From Hymenobacter sp. BT559 (GTDB lineage Bacteria > Bacteroidota > Bacteroidia > Cytophagales > Hymenobacteraceae), in contig NZ_JAELXV010000003.1 in assembly GCF_016427535.1 (NCBI RefSeq), positions 558,001 through 622,000 on the forward strand: DNA of 64,000 nt, written 5' to 3'. A program made the position numbers and the translations under genes. The notes under the pieces were generated by a model. The model did no database searches and was not told the origin of the DNA. It worked only from the letters and a program-made list of their open reading frames with translations. This document shows positions 8,336 through 16,470 of the stretch, in pieces (position 1 is the stretch's first letter; the number at the start of each line of letters is the position of its first letter).

Positions 8336-9496
8336 ATGAAGCCAAAACGACATTGGAGCACGCGGGTGCGGTGGGGCCGGCTAGCGATAATAGTGGGAGT
8401 ACTGCTATGGGTAGGCGGCAGCTGGCCTACCTACCAGCCGCCTAGCCGCCCCGAGGTGCGCTTGCGGCTGAATTACTTAGAGCGCGTAATTCAGGAAGGA
8501 ACAACCCCGCCAACAACCCTAGGTAGGCTAACGGCAATGAGTCCCGAATGGGGGCTTTTTACACTCTCCTTCAGCACGTATGCGCTGGCCAACCTGGCGG
8601 CCCAGCGGCCCGATTTACGGGCGGAGGCTGCGGCTACCATCGGCCAAGCCATAGAAGTTGCGCTGACTGCCCCACTGCGGCAGCCCTTTAATTTAGACAT
8701 ACCGGCCGAGCATGCCACGGCTGCGCTACCTAGCTCGGTGCTGTACCTAGGGCACCTCAACCTGATGCTGGGCTGCCACCGGCAGCTGTCGCCCCACTCG
8801 CCTTATCGCCACTTACACGACAGCCTTTCGGCCGCGCTGGCTGCCCGCTTCCAGCAGGAGCCCAGCGGCAACCTACCCTCGTACCCACACCGGCGCTGGC
8901 TGCCCGACAATACCGTAGCCCTGGCTTCGCTGGCGCTGCATAGCCGCCTCACGGGTAACAACTACGCCGCCACGGGCCACCGCTGGGTAGCGCGGGCTCG
9001 GCACGAGTGGCTCGACCCTGCCACCGGCCTGCTGGCTTCGATGGTAGACGCCGCCGGCCGGCCCAGCGAAGAACCTAGGGGCTCTCACCTGGGCTGGAGC
9101 ATCTGGTTTTTAGCGCAGGTCGATTCGGATTTCGCCCGGCAGCAATATGCTTTATATCAGCAACATCACAGCACCAACCTAGGCGTGCTGCGGTTGTACA
9201 GCGAGTTTGCCAACAGCTACGAAACTGGCGCGGGCAACATCGATAGCGGCCCGCTTATCCTGGGCTACGGTATTCCGGCCACGGCCTTCGCCTTTGCCGA
9301 TGCGGTGGCCCTAGGTGACTACCGCAATGCCCAGCGGCTGCGGCGCGTCATCAGCCTCGGCAGCCGCACTATTAGGGAGGGCGACGAGCTGCGCTACGGC
9401 GTGCGGCTGGTGAACCTCGACGTGAACCCGCTGTCGGAAGCGCTATTGCTGTGGGCCGATGTGCCAGGCAGCGCAATTGCTCGGGCTGGCCAATAA
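8336..9496 (+). CDS. Unrecognised membrane-anchored, mostly helical protein (alpha/alpha-toroid-like)
   Basis: I do not recognise a named family. The 386 residues start with a positive stretch and one transmembrane segment (LAIIVGVLLWVGGSW), so the rest probably lies outside the cytoplasm. The remainder is rich in paired helices with aromatic turns and conserved-looking patches such as EHATAALPSS, LPDNTVALASLAL and GNIDSGPLILGYGIPAT. This pattern recalls alpha/alpha-barrel proteins such as the linalool dehydratase-isomerase or glycoside-hydrolase-like folds, but that is only an impression. Unusually for this phylum, an AAGGAGG Shine-Dalgarno-like site lies about 6 bases before the ATG. Its stop overlaps the start of the next gene by one base (TAATG), implying coupled translation with the hydrolase. 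Confidence 0.7.
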   Translation: MKPKRHWSTRVRWGRLAIIVGVLLWVGGSWPTYQPPSRPEVRLRLNYLERVIQEGTTPPTTLGRLTAMSPEWGLFTLSFSTYALANLAAQRPDLRAEAAATIGQAIEVALTAPLRQPFNLDIPAEHATAALPSSVLYLGHLNLMLGCHRQLSPHSPYRHLHDSLSAALAARFQQEPSGNLPSYPHRRWLPDNTVALASLALHSRLTGNNYAATGHRWVARARHEWLDPATGLLASMVDAAGRPSEEPRGSHLGWSIWFLAQVDSDFARQQYALYQQHHSTNLGVLRLYSEFANSYETGAGNIDSGPLILGYGIPATAFAFADAVALGDYRNAQRLRRVISLGSRTIREGDELRYGVRLVNLDVNPLSEALLLWADVPGSAIARAGQ

Positions 9497-10320
9497 TGCT
9501 AATAAGCAGCTTAATGTCTATGTCATCCTCGCCCACCGCGCCTATTATCGTTTTCATCACGGGCGCTTCCGTCACCAGCAATTGTTGGAATAATTGGAAA
9601 AGCTTTTTTGAAAGCCAAGGCTATGTTTGCTATGTGCCCGACTGGCCCCACAAAGCGGCCCCAGCTGCGGCACTGCGCCGCCAGCATCCGCATTCGTCCA
9701 TTGCCCAAAACGGACTAGCCGATGTATTGAAGGTGTACACTGATTTTATTGCGCAGCTGCCAGCTAGCCCTATTGTTATCGGGCATTCTTACGGAGGACT
9801 GCTAGTGCAGCTCCTGCTGCAGCAAGGAACGGTGGCCGCGGGCGTGGCCATCGAGTCGGCGCCACCGCGGGGCGTAGCAGTGTGGAGCTGGTCGCTTTTT
9901 CGCTCGGTATTGCCCATGCTAGGGCTCCTTTCGTCGCTGAAAACTACCTTTTTGCCCACCTTCGCGCAGTGGCAGTACGCCATCGCCAATGGTCTACCGC
10001 TGACCGACCAGCAGTCCTCCTACGAGAACCTAGCCGCGCCGGAGTCGAAAAAGTTGATTCGCGGGGCGCTTAGTAGCCAGGCCCGCGTCGATTTTCGGCG
10101 GCCGCACGCGCCGCTACTGTTTGTGGCCGGCGGCGCCGACCGCATCATGCCCGCCGCCCTCAACCGAGCCAACTTCCGGCGCTACCGGCACGCGCAGTCC
10201 ATCATTGATTACCGAGAACTGCCCGGCCGCAGCCACGCCATGTTGGGCCAGCCTACCTGGCGTGAAGACGCAGCAATGGTACTGCGCTGGCTGGTAGACG
10301 TGGGAGCTTCAGTTTGCTGA
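9496..10320 (+). CDS. Alpha/beta hydrolase
   Basis: A hydrolase of the alpha/beta fold, about 274 residues. The ATG at 9496 overlaps the previous stop as TAATG; nearby ATGs at 9514 and 9520 are also possible. The nucleophile elbow is GHSYGG, the acid is probably in VAGGADRIMP, and the catalytic histidine in GRSHAML. No clear signal peptide is seen, so it is probably cytoplasmic. It is translationally coupled to an unrecognised membrane protein, which suggests a shared task. Substrate unknown; esterase, lipase-like and haloperoxidase-like activities are all possible. Confidence 0.85.
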   Translation: MLISSLMSMSSSPTAPIIVFITGASVTSNCWNNWKSFFESQGYVCYVPDWPHKAAPAAALRRQHPHSSIAQNGLADVLKVYTDFIAQLPASPIVIGHSYGGLLVQLLLQQGTVAAGVAIESAPPRGVAVWSWSLFRSVLPMLGLLSSLKTTFLPTFAQWQYAIANGLPLTDQQSSYENLAAPESKKLIRGALSSQARVDFRRPHAPLLFVAGGADRIMPAALNRANFRRYRHAQSIIDYRELPGRSHAMLGQPTWREDAAMVLRWLVDVGASVC

Positions 10321-10372
10321 CTAGTTTTTTGCCGAAAGGTAGATTCATGCCCGTCCGATTACGTGGGCATGG

Positions 10373-11377
10373 TCACGCGCTAAAATCGCAGTACCACGCC
10401 GCCCACTGTTTTATCCAGCCCACGCGCTCGCGCAGGTAGCGCGGGCCAAAGAAGGTGTTCGACCAGTCGTCGAAGTTGCGATAAGCAAACTCGAAATAAA
10501 AAAGCCAGAAGCCTACGCCTAGGTACGGAATGGCGGCCAGCTCAGCATCGGCCAGCGGGCGCACCTCGCGGTAACCAGCCACAAATACGGCAAAGGCCCG
10601 CTCGGCCTCGGCCTCCGTGACGCCCTGCAACAGACGATGCAGGAAGTAGTGCACGAAGAAAGTCATGATATCATTGACCAGGTAGCCGGGCCCGGCAAAG
10701 TCAAAATCGAAGAATGTGAGTCGGTCCTCGGCGTCGAAGTGAAAGTTCTTAGGTAGGAAATCGTAGTGGCAGTACCCATGGCTAAAAGCCGACGTGTCGG
10801 TGCGCATTAGCTTGGTAATAGTCTGATTTACTATTTTCTGCAGCTCGGCATAACCCTCGGGGTAGTCGCGGAAGGCGGGCTCCAGGGCACGCAGGGGCTG
10901 GCGCAGCGTGGTATCGAGGTCGTAGCTGGGGCGCAGGTGCTGCAGCGTTAGGCCAGCGGTGAGGTTATGCAGCCGGGCCATTTCGCGGCCCACCGTGCGC
11001 AGCTGGTCATCGCTAAGGTCCATGACTACCCGGCCCGGCGCGAAGGTGAAAAGCACGCCGTAGCGCTCGCCCTCGGCCGCCGCCAGGGGTAGCAAAAAAG
11101 CGCCGTTGCGAGCCGGCAGCGGCGCCGCCACCGGGGCGCCGTGCGCCTGCAGATACGTGAGTAATTCTACCTCGGCGGCTAGCTCGGCCTGGGTGCAGTG
11201 CGCCGCCCGGTACACTTTAAGAATATACTTGGCATGCTCATTTTCGAGCAGGTACGTGTCGCTGACGCCACGCAGCAAGTAGCGCCCCCGCAGGCCCGGC
11301 AAGCCATATTCGGTGCTGACGTGGGTGGCCAGCGCGCCAGCCGAAAGCGTAGAATATTGGGTCGGGAAAGTTGACAT
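10373..11377 (-). CDS. Aminoglycoside phosphotransferase / homoserine-kinase-like enzyme
   Basis: A 334-residue protein-kinase-like phosphotransferase of the APH/HSK2 type. The nucleotide-binding lobe includes DTYLLEN and YILKVYR, with the lysine that contacts ATP. The catalytic loop is HGYCHYDFLPKNF, and the metal-binding aspartates are in TFFDFDFAGPG. I chose the ATG at 11377; a start nine codons earlier would add a stretch without family resemblance. Members phosphorylate small molecules (homoserine, choline, aminoglycosides, sugars), and the sequence does not show which. A resistance role should not be assumed from the family name. Confidence 0.8.
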   Translation of the reverse strand: MSTFPTQYSTLSAGALATHVSTEYGLPGLRGRYLLRGVSDTYLLENEHAKYILKVYRAAHCTQAELAAEVELLTYLQAHGAPVAAPLPARNGAFLLPLAAAEGERYGVLFTFAPGRVVMDLSDDQLRTVGREMARLHNLTAGLTLQHLRPSYDLDTTLRQPLRALEPAFRDYPEGYAELQKIVNQTITKLMRTDTSAFSHGYCHYDFLPKNFHFDAEDRLTFFDFDFAGPGYLVNDIMTFFVHYFLHRLLQGVTEAEAERAFAVFVAGYREVRPLADAELAAIPYLGVGFWLFYFEFAYRNFDDWSNTFFGPRYLRERVGWIKQWAAWYCDFSA

Positions 11378-11408
11378 AGGACGTATGGTGCAGCTCAACG
11401 GCACAATT

Positions 11409-11860
11409 TTACTTGCGGCTCCTAGCCGGCGTACTGGCCAAGAAAACTAACATTACTAAACCATAAATCGCCGCTTGAAGCCAATACTGGTAGTGCATTT
11501 GAGCCAGAGAATAAATCGTTCTCTTGCCCACGATATCCACTTGATAAGCTAGTGTATTAGGCTCTTGGTGAAATAATGTGCCGGCTGCGTCATAGTGAAT
11601 GGTTAGCGTGTCGCCTACTTGTAGCTGCGCGACAAGTTGCTGTGCTGCCTGACTGTTTGTGCCCAAATCTAGTCCTAGTACGATAGGTGGAGAGCGGAAA
11701 CAAAAGACAACGTACTTGCTGCAGCTGATTCCATCGACGAGAGTTGGCCAGTGAAACTAGCTAAGTCGTCTAGACCTCGAGTGGCCTGAAAGATGCTTTG
11801 CGCGCACAAAATACCCAAGCACACGGTGCACAAAATGTGAACTAGCTGCCGCCACCTCAT
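11409..11860 (-). pseudogene. Frameshifted small two-helix membrane protein gene
   Basis: Two short overlapping-frame pieces seem to be one gene broken by a single frameshift. The first (11860 to ~11675) encodes a transmembrane helix (LVHILCTVCLGILCAQSIF) and FTGQLSS, then stops. Shifting frame at the TCTTTTGTTTCC stretch near 11700 gives an open continuation (SPPIVLGLDLGTN, VGDTLTIHYD) ending in a second transmembrane helix (AAIYGLVMLVFLA). The rebuilt ~150-residue protein, helix-beta domain-helix, resembles DUF3592-like small membrane proteins. It overlaps the DUF5687 stop by four bases, so it belongs to that operon. A sequencing error or true decay would look the same. Confidence 0.5.
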
Positions 11861-13227
11861 GCCCCAATACCCTTCAACAGCTTGCGGCGCAGTGCCCCAT
11901 CATTGCGCAGCACCTGGCGCAAGGGCCACGCCGCCGAAGCAGCCACCAGCAGCGCCAGCGCGATGCGGACCCACCACCACGGCGTAAAGTATAAGGCCGC
12001 GCCTATTCCAATGCTAGTTGCACTCATGGCTCCGGAGGTATTGTTGCGCATGTTAGCAAAGTCAATAGCTTTGATAACCGGCTTGGCGTGGTGCAGGCTG
12101 GCCCACAGCCCTACGCTGAGCAAGGCCGCGCCCGCTAGGGGCAATAGCCCCAACATGTGCCATAACGACGTCGGAAACAAGGCTAGCACGAACACTACCG
12201 CCAGCAGGCAGTCGGCCAGCAGCACGGGTAGCACCAGGCGCAGATACAGCGCCAATAGCCGGCGCGTGAGGCCCAGGCGAATCAGTTCGTTGGCCGTGAG
12301 GCTACCTAGGTAGGCAAAAAGATTGTTGTTGACGTAGGTGAAGCTCACAATGGGCAGTAGCCCTAGGTAAAATAAGCCGGGGTTGGTAACCTTGCCGTTT
12401 TTTATCATAGCCAGGCCCGTGACACTCAGTAAAATGGCCTTGAATACTAAGCCCACCGTTAGCGGCAGCCATACTTTGCGTAGGTATACCTTCCACTCTA
12501 GCGGCAGGCGAGCCAGCGTGGTGTTAGGAGCCGTAGTAGCCGTAGCCGCCGGCAGGTAGCGGGCGCTGAAATACGGCGCCAGCCAGTAGAGCTGCGCCGC
12601 ACCCACCAGCCAGGGTAGCAGCGCCATGCTCACGCCCAGCGCCGCGGCGTAGGGTGCCGCGGGCACGGCCAGCCACCAGCCCATTAGGCCCAGGCTGAGT
12701 AGGTTGGCCGCCAGCAGCGGGTGCCGCCAGCGCCCTAGGGTCACGAGCAGGCGCACGTTGAAGCTCAAGACCGTGGCGCCCAGTATTAGCAGCAGGCTAA
12801 AGCCCGGCACCAGCGCGTGGCGCGGCGCTACCAGCAGCGCTAGCAGCAGGCCTAGCACTAGCATGAGGCGGCGCAGGGTTATCAGGTCGAGCAAGAAAGC
12901 CGTGACCACGTTCTGGCGCTCCGACACCGGGAAGTGCTCGGGCAGGGGCCGCGTGATGGGCCGCAGGGTAGGCAGAAAATCGACCAGCAGCGTCGACACC
13001 AGCCAAGCGGCGTTCAGCGCCACCAGCATTTTGGGAAACACCCCGGCTATACCGCGCTGGGTTTGGTGATTGAGCATGAAGCCAAAGCCCACGCCGTAGA
13101 GCGCCATAATGCCGAGCAGGAACAACGCCAGCGCGCGCTCGCCGCCGTCGGGCGGCCACACCACGGCCCGCAGGCGGCGGCCCAGCAGGTAGGGCAGGTA
13201 GTGGCCTAGCGTTGCGTAGTTAGCCAT
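11857..13227 (-). CDS. DUF5687 family membrane protein, probable ABC exporter permease
   Basis: A 456-residue polytopic membrane protein with about 11-12 hydrophobic segments, matching DUF5687, a Bacteroidota family normally encoded with an ABC ATPase and thought to form the membrane part of an ABC-2-like exporter. The N-terminal region resembles family members (HYLPYLLGRRLRA...), and a long cytoplasmic loop lies around residues 90-120. The start overlaps the ATPase stop by 22 bases, a sign of tight coupling. The cargo is unknown. The next gene downstream is a frameshifted small membrane protein. Confidence 0.8.
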   Translation of the reverse strand: MANYATLGHYLPYLLGRRLRAVVWPPDGGERALALFLLGIMALYGVGFGFMLNHQTQRGIAGVFPKMLVALNAAWLVSTLLVDFLPTLRPITRPLPEHFPVSERQNVVTAFLLDLITLRRLMLVLGLLLALLVAPRHALVPGFSLLLILGATVLSFNVRLLVTLGRWRHPLLAANLLSLGLMGWWLAVPAAPYAAALGVSMALLPWLVGAAQLYWLAPYFSARYLPAATATTAPNTTLARLPLEWKVYLRKVWLPLTVGLVFKAILLSVTGLAMIKNGKVTNPGLFYLGLLPIVSFTYVNNNLFAYLGSLTANELIRLGLTRRLLALYLRLVLPVLLADCLLAVVFVLALFPTSLWHMLGLLPLAGAALLSVGLWASLHHAKPVIKAIDFANMRNNTSGAMSATSIGIGAALYFTPWWWVRIALALLVAASAAWPLRQVLRNDGALRRKLLKGIGA

Positions 13228-13970
13228 GACAGGTCTTGGGTAGTAGCGGTAGGAGTGGGCCGAATGAGCTGGAGCAGCGCATCACCAAGCACAGCGCGCT
13301 CGCCGTGCAAAAAATCGGGCAGGGTGCCCCAATACTTCACCTCGTTGTCGTCTATCACCAGCAAGTGCGTGGCTACCTGCTCGATGTGGGCCAGGTTGTG
13401 CGACGACACAAACGTGAGCGCCTGCGGCCGGTAGCTATTCAGCAACGACAGCACGCTAGTGGCCGAAAACACGTCGAGGCCGTTGAACGGCTCATCTAGT
13501 ATTAGCAGCTCGGGCCGGTGCAGCAGGCACGAGGCAATGGCCACTTTCTGCTTCATGCCTGTCGAAAACGACCCTAGGCGCTTGTGGCGCACTGTAGGAT
13601 AGTCTTCGAGCAAGTGAGCCAGCAGGCTCTCGATGTGCGGCTGCGCATCGGGCAGCCCGTAGATGCGGGCCACAAACTGCAAGTACTCCTCGGGCGTAAG
13701 CTGCTCCACCAAGTACGCTTGGTTGACGAGCGCGCCCATGCGCCGCTTCACTGCCACCGGAAAGGTATCGCCCAGCGGCTGGCCGTCGAGGAGTATCTGG
13801 CCGCTGTCGGGCAGCAGGATGTTGGTGAGCAGGTTGAAGAGCGTGCTTTTGCCCGCGCCGTTGCGGCCCACTACGCCCACGCAAGCGCCGGTTTCGGCGG
13901 TCAGGCTCACGTCGCGCAGCACGGGTTTGGGCCCGAAAGACTTGGTTAGGTGTTGTACTTCTAAAACCAT
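13206..13970 (-). CDS. ABC transporter ATP-binding protein
   Basis: A 254-residue ABC ATPase that powers the DUF5687 permease encoded immediately downstream. From the ATG at 13970, Walker A (GRNGAGKST) is at residues 35-43, the signature is FSTGMKQKVAIA, Walker B is LLILDEPFNGLD, and the switch histidine is in SSHNL. An earlier in-frame start would add a proline-rich tail encoded by the palindromic repeat, so I rejected it. It most likely drives export; the substrate is unknown. Confidence 0.92.
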   Translation of the reverse strand: MVLEVQHLTKSFGPKPVLRDVSLTAETGACVGVVGRNGAGKSTLFNLLTNILLPDSGQILLDGQPLGDTFPVAVKRRMGALVNQAYLVEQLTPEEYLQFVARIYGLPDAQPHIESLLAHLLEDYPTVRHKRLGSFSTGMKQKVAIASCLLHRPELLILDEPFNGLDVFSATSVLSLLNSYRPQALTFVSSHNLAHIEQVATHLLVIDDNEVKYWGTLPDFLHGERAVLGDALLQLIRPTPTATTQDLSWLTTQR

Positions 13971-13976
13971 TGGTAG

Positions 13977-14054
13977 CAGCGATGAAGCCGGGGACGGGAT
14001 GAGGGCGCAAGGTACTGGCACCTGCGCCCCATCCCGACCCCGGCTTCATCGCTG
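13977..14054. repeat. Long GC-rich inverted repeat
   Basis: Arms of about 32 bp (13977-14009 and 14023-14054) pair almost completely, with one mismatch and one single-base indel around a 13-bp loop. It lies between the S41 peptidase stop and the ABC ATPase start, both minus strand. It could act as a transcript-stabilising or terminating hairpin, or be a dispersed REP-like element; there is no T run after it. Confidence 0.8.
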
Positions 14055-14101
14055 GGCGGCCGTCAGCATTACAAAGCACTTGGCCCCGCCTCGTAGACGC
14101 G

Positions 14102-16378
14102 CTACCCCGCCTTTATCAGCTGCACGGCCTTTTCCAACACCTCGTCGCGCCCCTCACTAATACCCTTGATGGTGGGCTTGACTTCCACATCGGGTACGAT
14201 GCCCACGCGCTGGGTTTCGCGGCCGTCGGGGTAGTACACGCCGAGGCCGCTAATGGCGGTGCGCACATTGCCAGGCAGCACGATATACGACACGTTGCCA
14301 TCGGCCCCGGCCGTAGTGCTGCCCATCACGGTAGCGCGAGGGGCGGTGCGCAGGGCCATGGTAGTGTATTCGGCCTGGCTTTGCGAAAGCTCATTTACCA
14401 GAATCACAACCTTGCCAGGGTAGGCGCGGCCGGGGCCGGGCGCTACCTTGATGGACGGGGTGCGTGTAAACAAACCAGGATACGTAACCTGGGGCTCACT
14501 GAAAATCACAAACTCCGCGGGCTTGTCGAGCAAGTACTTGGAGAGCGAGAAGACTACGAATTCCGAAGGGTAGTTGCGGATGTCGATAACGAGCCCCTTC
14601 GTGTCTTTGGCCTCGGCCATCAGCTGCGGTAGGTCGGCGTTGCGGATGGTACCTAGGGCCAGGTAGCCGATGTTGCCGGGCAGCATTTTCCAGGCTGAGG
14701 CTTTGGGGTCGGGAGTGCCGTAGTTCATCGCTAGGTTAAGCTTGCTGGCGGGCACGCGCTCTACCGTAACCGGGAACTCGCGGCCATCGCGCCGCACTAC
14801 TAGGGCTACTTGTGGGGTGGCGCCGCGCAATAGGTCGTTGGCCGTGTTGCGCAGCTGGGTGGGCTCGTTGGAAGCGGGCGTGATGGGCTGGCGCGCTTTC
14901 ACTATTTCGGCTACCGGCTTGCCATCTACCTGCACGATTACATCGCCTGGCTTGAGGGTAGTAGCGGCTCCTAGGGTCGCATCGTAGTAGCCCGCTACTG
15001 TGGCTTGGCCCTCCACAAAGCGCAGCCACAAAGGCGCGTAGAGCGTGCCTTTGTAGGCGGTCAAGGCCTTGCCGCTGAAAACATTGGCGTGCGTGTCGTG
15101 GATGCGGGCAATGAGCGCCAGCGCTGTGAGCTGGTACTGCTCGGCGGTGCGGGCGGCCACAAACTTGGGGATAAACTCGGGCAGCACGCGCTGCCAATCT
15201 TCGCCAATGGCATAGCGATACGGGAAGAAATAGGCAATCATGTTCCAGTACCGAAACAGCCCCACTAGGCGCAGGCCCGCATCGGGCGTTTCCTGGCTGG
15301 CGTAAGTTTCTTCGTGCAGGAAAAGCGGGTTGCCAATGTTCGGCGCGGCGCCGATATAGTAGTGGGGACCCTGGTTACGATTTTGGCGCAGGTACGTCAG
15401 TTGCTGGCTCAGAGCGGGGCTGAGCTGGGTTTTGTCGGTGAGCCAAGCTAGGTCGGGCTGCAGGCGCACATCCTTGGCGCCGGGCTCGCGGCAGGTGCGG
15501 CAGGCCGGCACGGGACCTAGGCTTGTGAGCCAAGCGCTCAATACTTCACTACGGGCGCCTAGGTTCTTGGCAGCTAGTATTTTGGGTAGTACGCGCAGCA
15601 GTTCAGCATCAAGGTTGTAGTCGCCGCGCGCCACGGCGGGGTGGTAGTATTTGACAAAGCCCCAGACCCGGCCCAACACGGCCAGGTTATCGAGCTGCTG
15701 TGGGCTGAGATTATCGAGCACCAGGCCCGAGCCCCGGCGAAAGGCCGTATCCTGCTCTGCCTTAAAATAGTGAATAGCCTTTGGCGGGGCCTGCGCCAGC
15801 GGCTTGTCGTCCACAGTCAGCGTCAGGTCGTCGAGCCACAGCGTGCCGGTGGTTGAGAGCAGACCGCCGAAATAAATGGTACGCGCTTCATCGGCAAGTG
15901 GCAGCGTGATGCTGTATTCTTGCCAGTCGGCAGTGCTGGGTACCGGGCGCTTGGCCATGTTGTCGAAGGCCAGCGAGCCATCGGGGCCATCTACGCGCAG
16001 CCAAAGGCCCGCGGCACCATTCTGCACTTGGTCGGTTTTGAGAAAGCCCGTTAGTTTGATGGTACTGCCTTTAAACGTGGCGGGTATATGCAAGCTGGCG
16101 GCCCCAAACTCGCCCTCAGTGCGCGGTTGGCCCGTAGACTGGATGCGCAGGGCGTAGCGCCCGCCGTGGTGCACCACCGAGTCGGCCACTGCCTGGTAAC
16201 CATTGGTAAACGCGGCGGGCGCCCCTGTCCGGACACCCGGCAGCCAGCCAGTGGGCCGATGGGTTTGGTGGTTTAGCTGCTCCATGCTCAGGTTGAGCGC
16301 AGCGGGCGCCTGGGCGCGGCCCGGCAACGTGGTGAGCAGTAGGAGGGAGGCGGCCGAAAAGAGCCAGCAGGTTTTCAT
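14102..16378 (-). CDS. Secreted S41 family peptidase with PDZ domain
   Basis: A 758-residue exported serine peptidase of the S41 (C-terminal processing) type. It has a signal peptide (LFSAASLLLLTTLPGRAQA), an N-terminal beta-sandwich region resembling a carbohydrate-binding-like domain (~25-195), a helical region, a PDZ domain (LKPGDVIVQVDGKPV, ~460-500), then the protease core with KGLVIDIRNYPSEF and the likely nucleophile serine in NELSQSQAEYTTMAL. The end contains GSTTAGADGNVSYIVLPG and GIVPDVEV, typical of these peptidases. It probably acts in the periplasm or at the surface. Substrates are unknown. Confidence 0.9.
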   Translation of the reverse strand: MKTCWLFSAASLLLLTTLPGRAQAPAALNLSMEQLNHQTHRPTGWLPGVRTGAPAAFTNGYQAVADSVVHHGGRYALRIQSTGQPRTEGEFGAASLHIPATFKGSTIKLTGFLKTDQVQNGAAGLWLRVDGPDGSLAFDNMAKRPVPSTADWQEYSITLPLADEARTIYFGGLLSTTGTLWLDDLTLTVDDKPLAQAPPKAIHYFKAEQDTAFRRGSGLVLDNLSPQQLDNLAVLGRVWGFVKYYHPAVARGDYNLDAELLRVLPKILAAKNLGARSEVLSAWLTSLGPVPACRTCREPGAKDVRLQPDLAWLTDKTQLSPALSQQLTYLRQNRNQGPHYYIGAAPNIGNPLFLHEETYASQETPDAGLRLVGLFRYWNMIAYFFPYRYAIGEDWQRVLPEFIPKFVAARTAEQYQLTALALIARIHDTHANVFSGKALTAYKGTLYAPLWLRFVEGQATVAGYYDATLGAATTLKPGDVIVQVDGKPVAEIVKARQPITPASNEPTQLRNTANDLLRGATPQVALVVRRDGREFPVTVERVPASKLNLAMNYGTPDPKASAWKMLPGNIGYLALGTIRNADLPQLMAEAKDTKGLVIDIRNYPSEFVVFSLSKYLLDKPAEFVIFSEPQVTYPGLFTRTPSIKVAPGPGRAYPGKVVILVNELSQSQAEYTTMALRTAPRATVMGSTTAGADGNVSYIVLPGNVRTAISGLGVYYPDGRETQRVGIVPDVEVKPTIKGISEGRDEVLEKAVQLIKAG

Positions 16379-16380
16379 AA

Positions 16381-16454
16381 GCTACGCAGGGAAAGGAGAG
16401 GTGCCAAGGTACTAGCCTAGAGCAGCTTTTAACCCGAAGGGTTGCCTGCGTAGC
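16381..16454. repeat. Spaced 10-bp inverted repeat
   Basis: GCTACGCAGG at 16381-16390 is repeated in inverted form at 16445-16454, bracketing the gap between the copper-associated outer-membrane gene and the S41 peptidase gene. Its role is unknown. Confidence 0.4.
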
Positions 16455-16470
16455 GTAAAATAACTGGCGC

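Noticed and set aside
10346..10371. CATGCCC/GGGCATG hairpin between convergent genes
   Set aside because: Only seven pairs, a 12-nt loop and no adjacent T run, so I do not call it a terminator.
10373..11377. Antibiotic-resistance reading of the APH-like kinase
   Set aside because: The family is broad; no mobile context and no aminoglycoside-specific feature is visible.
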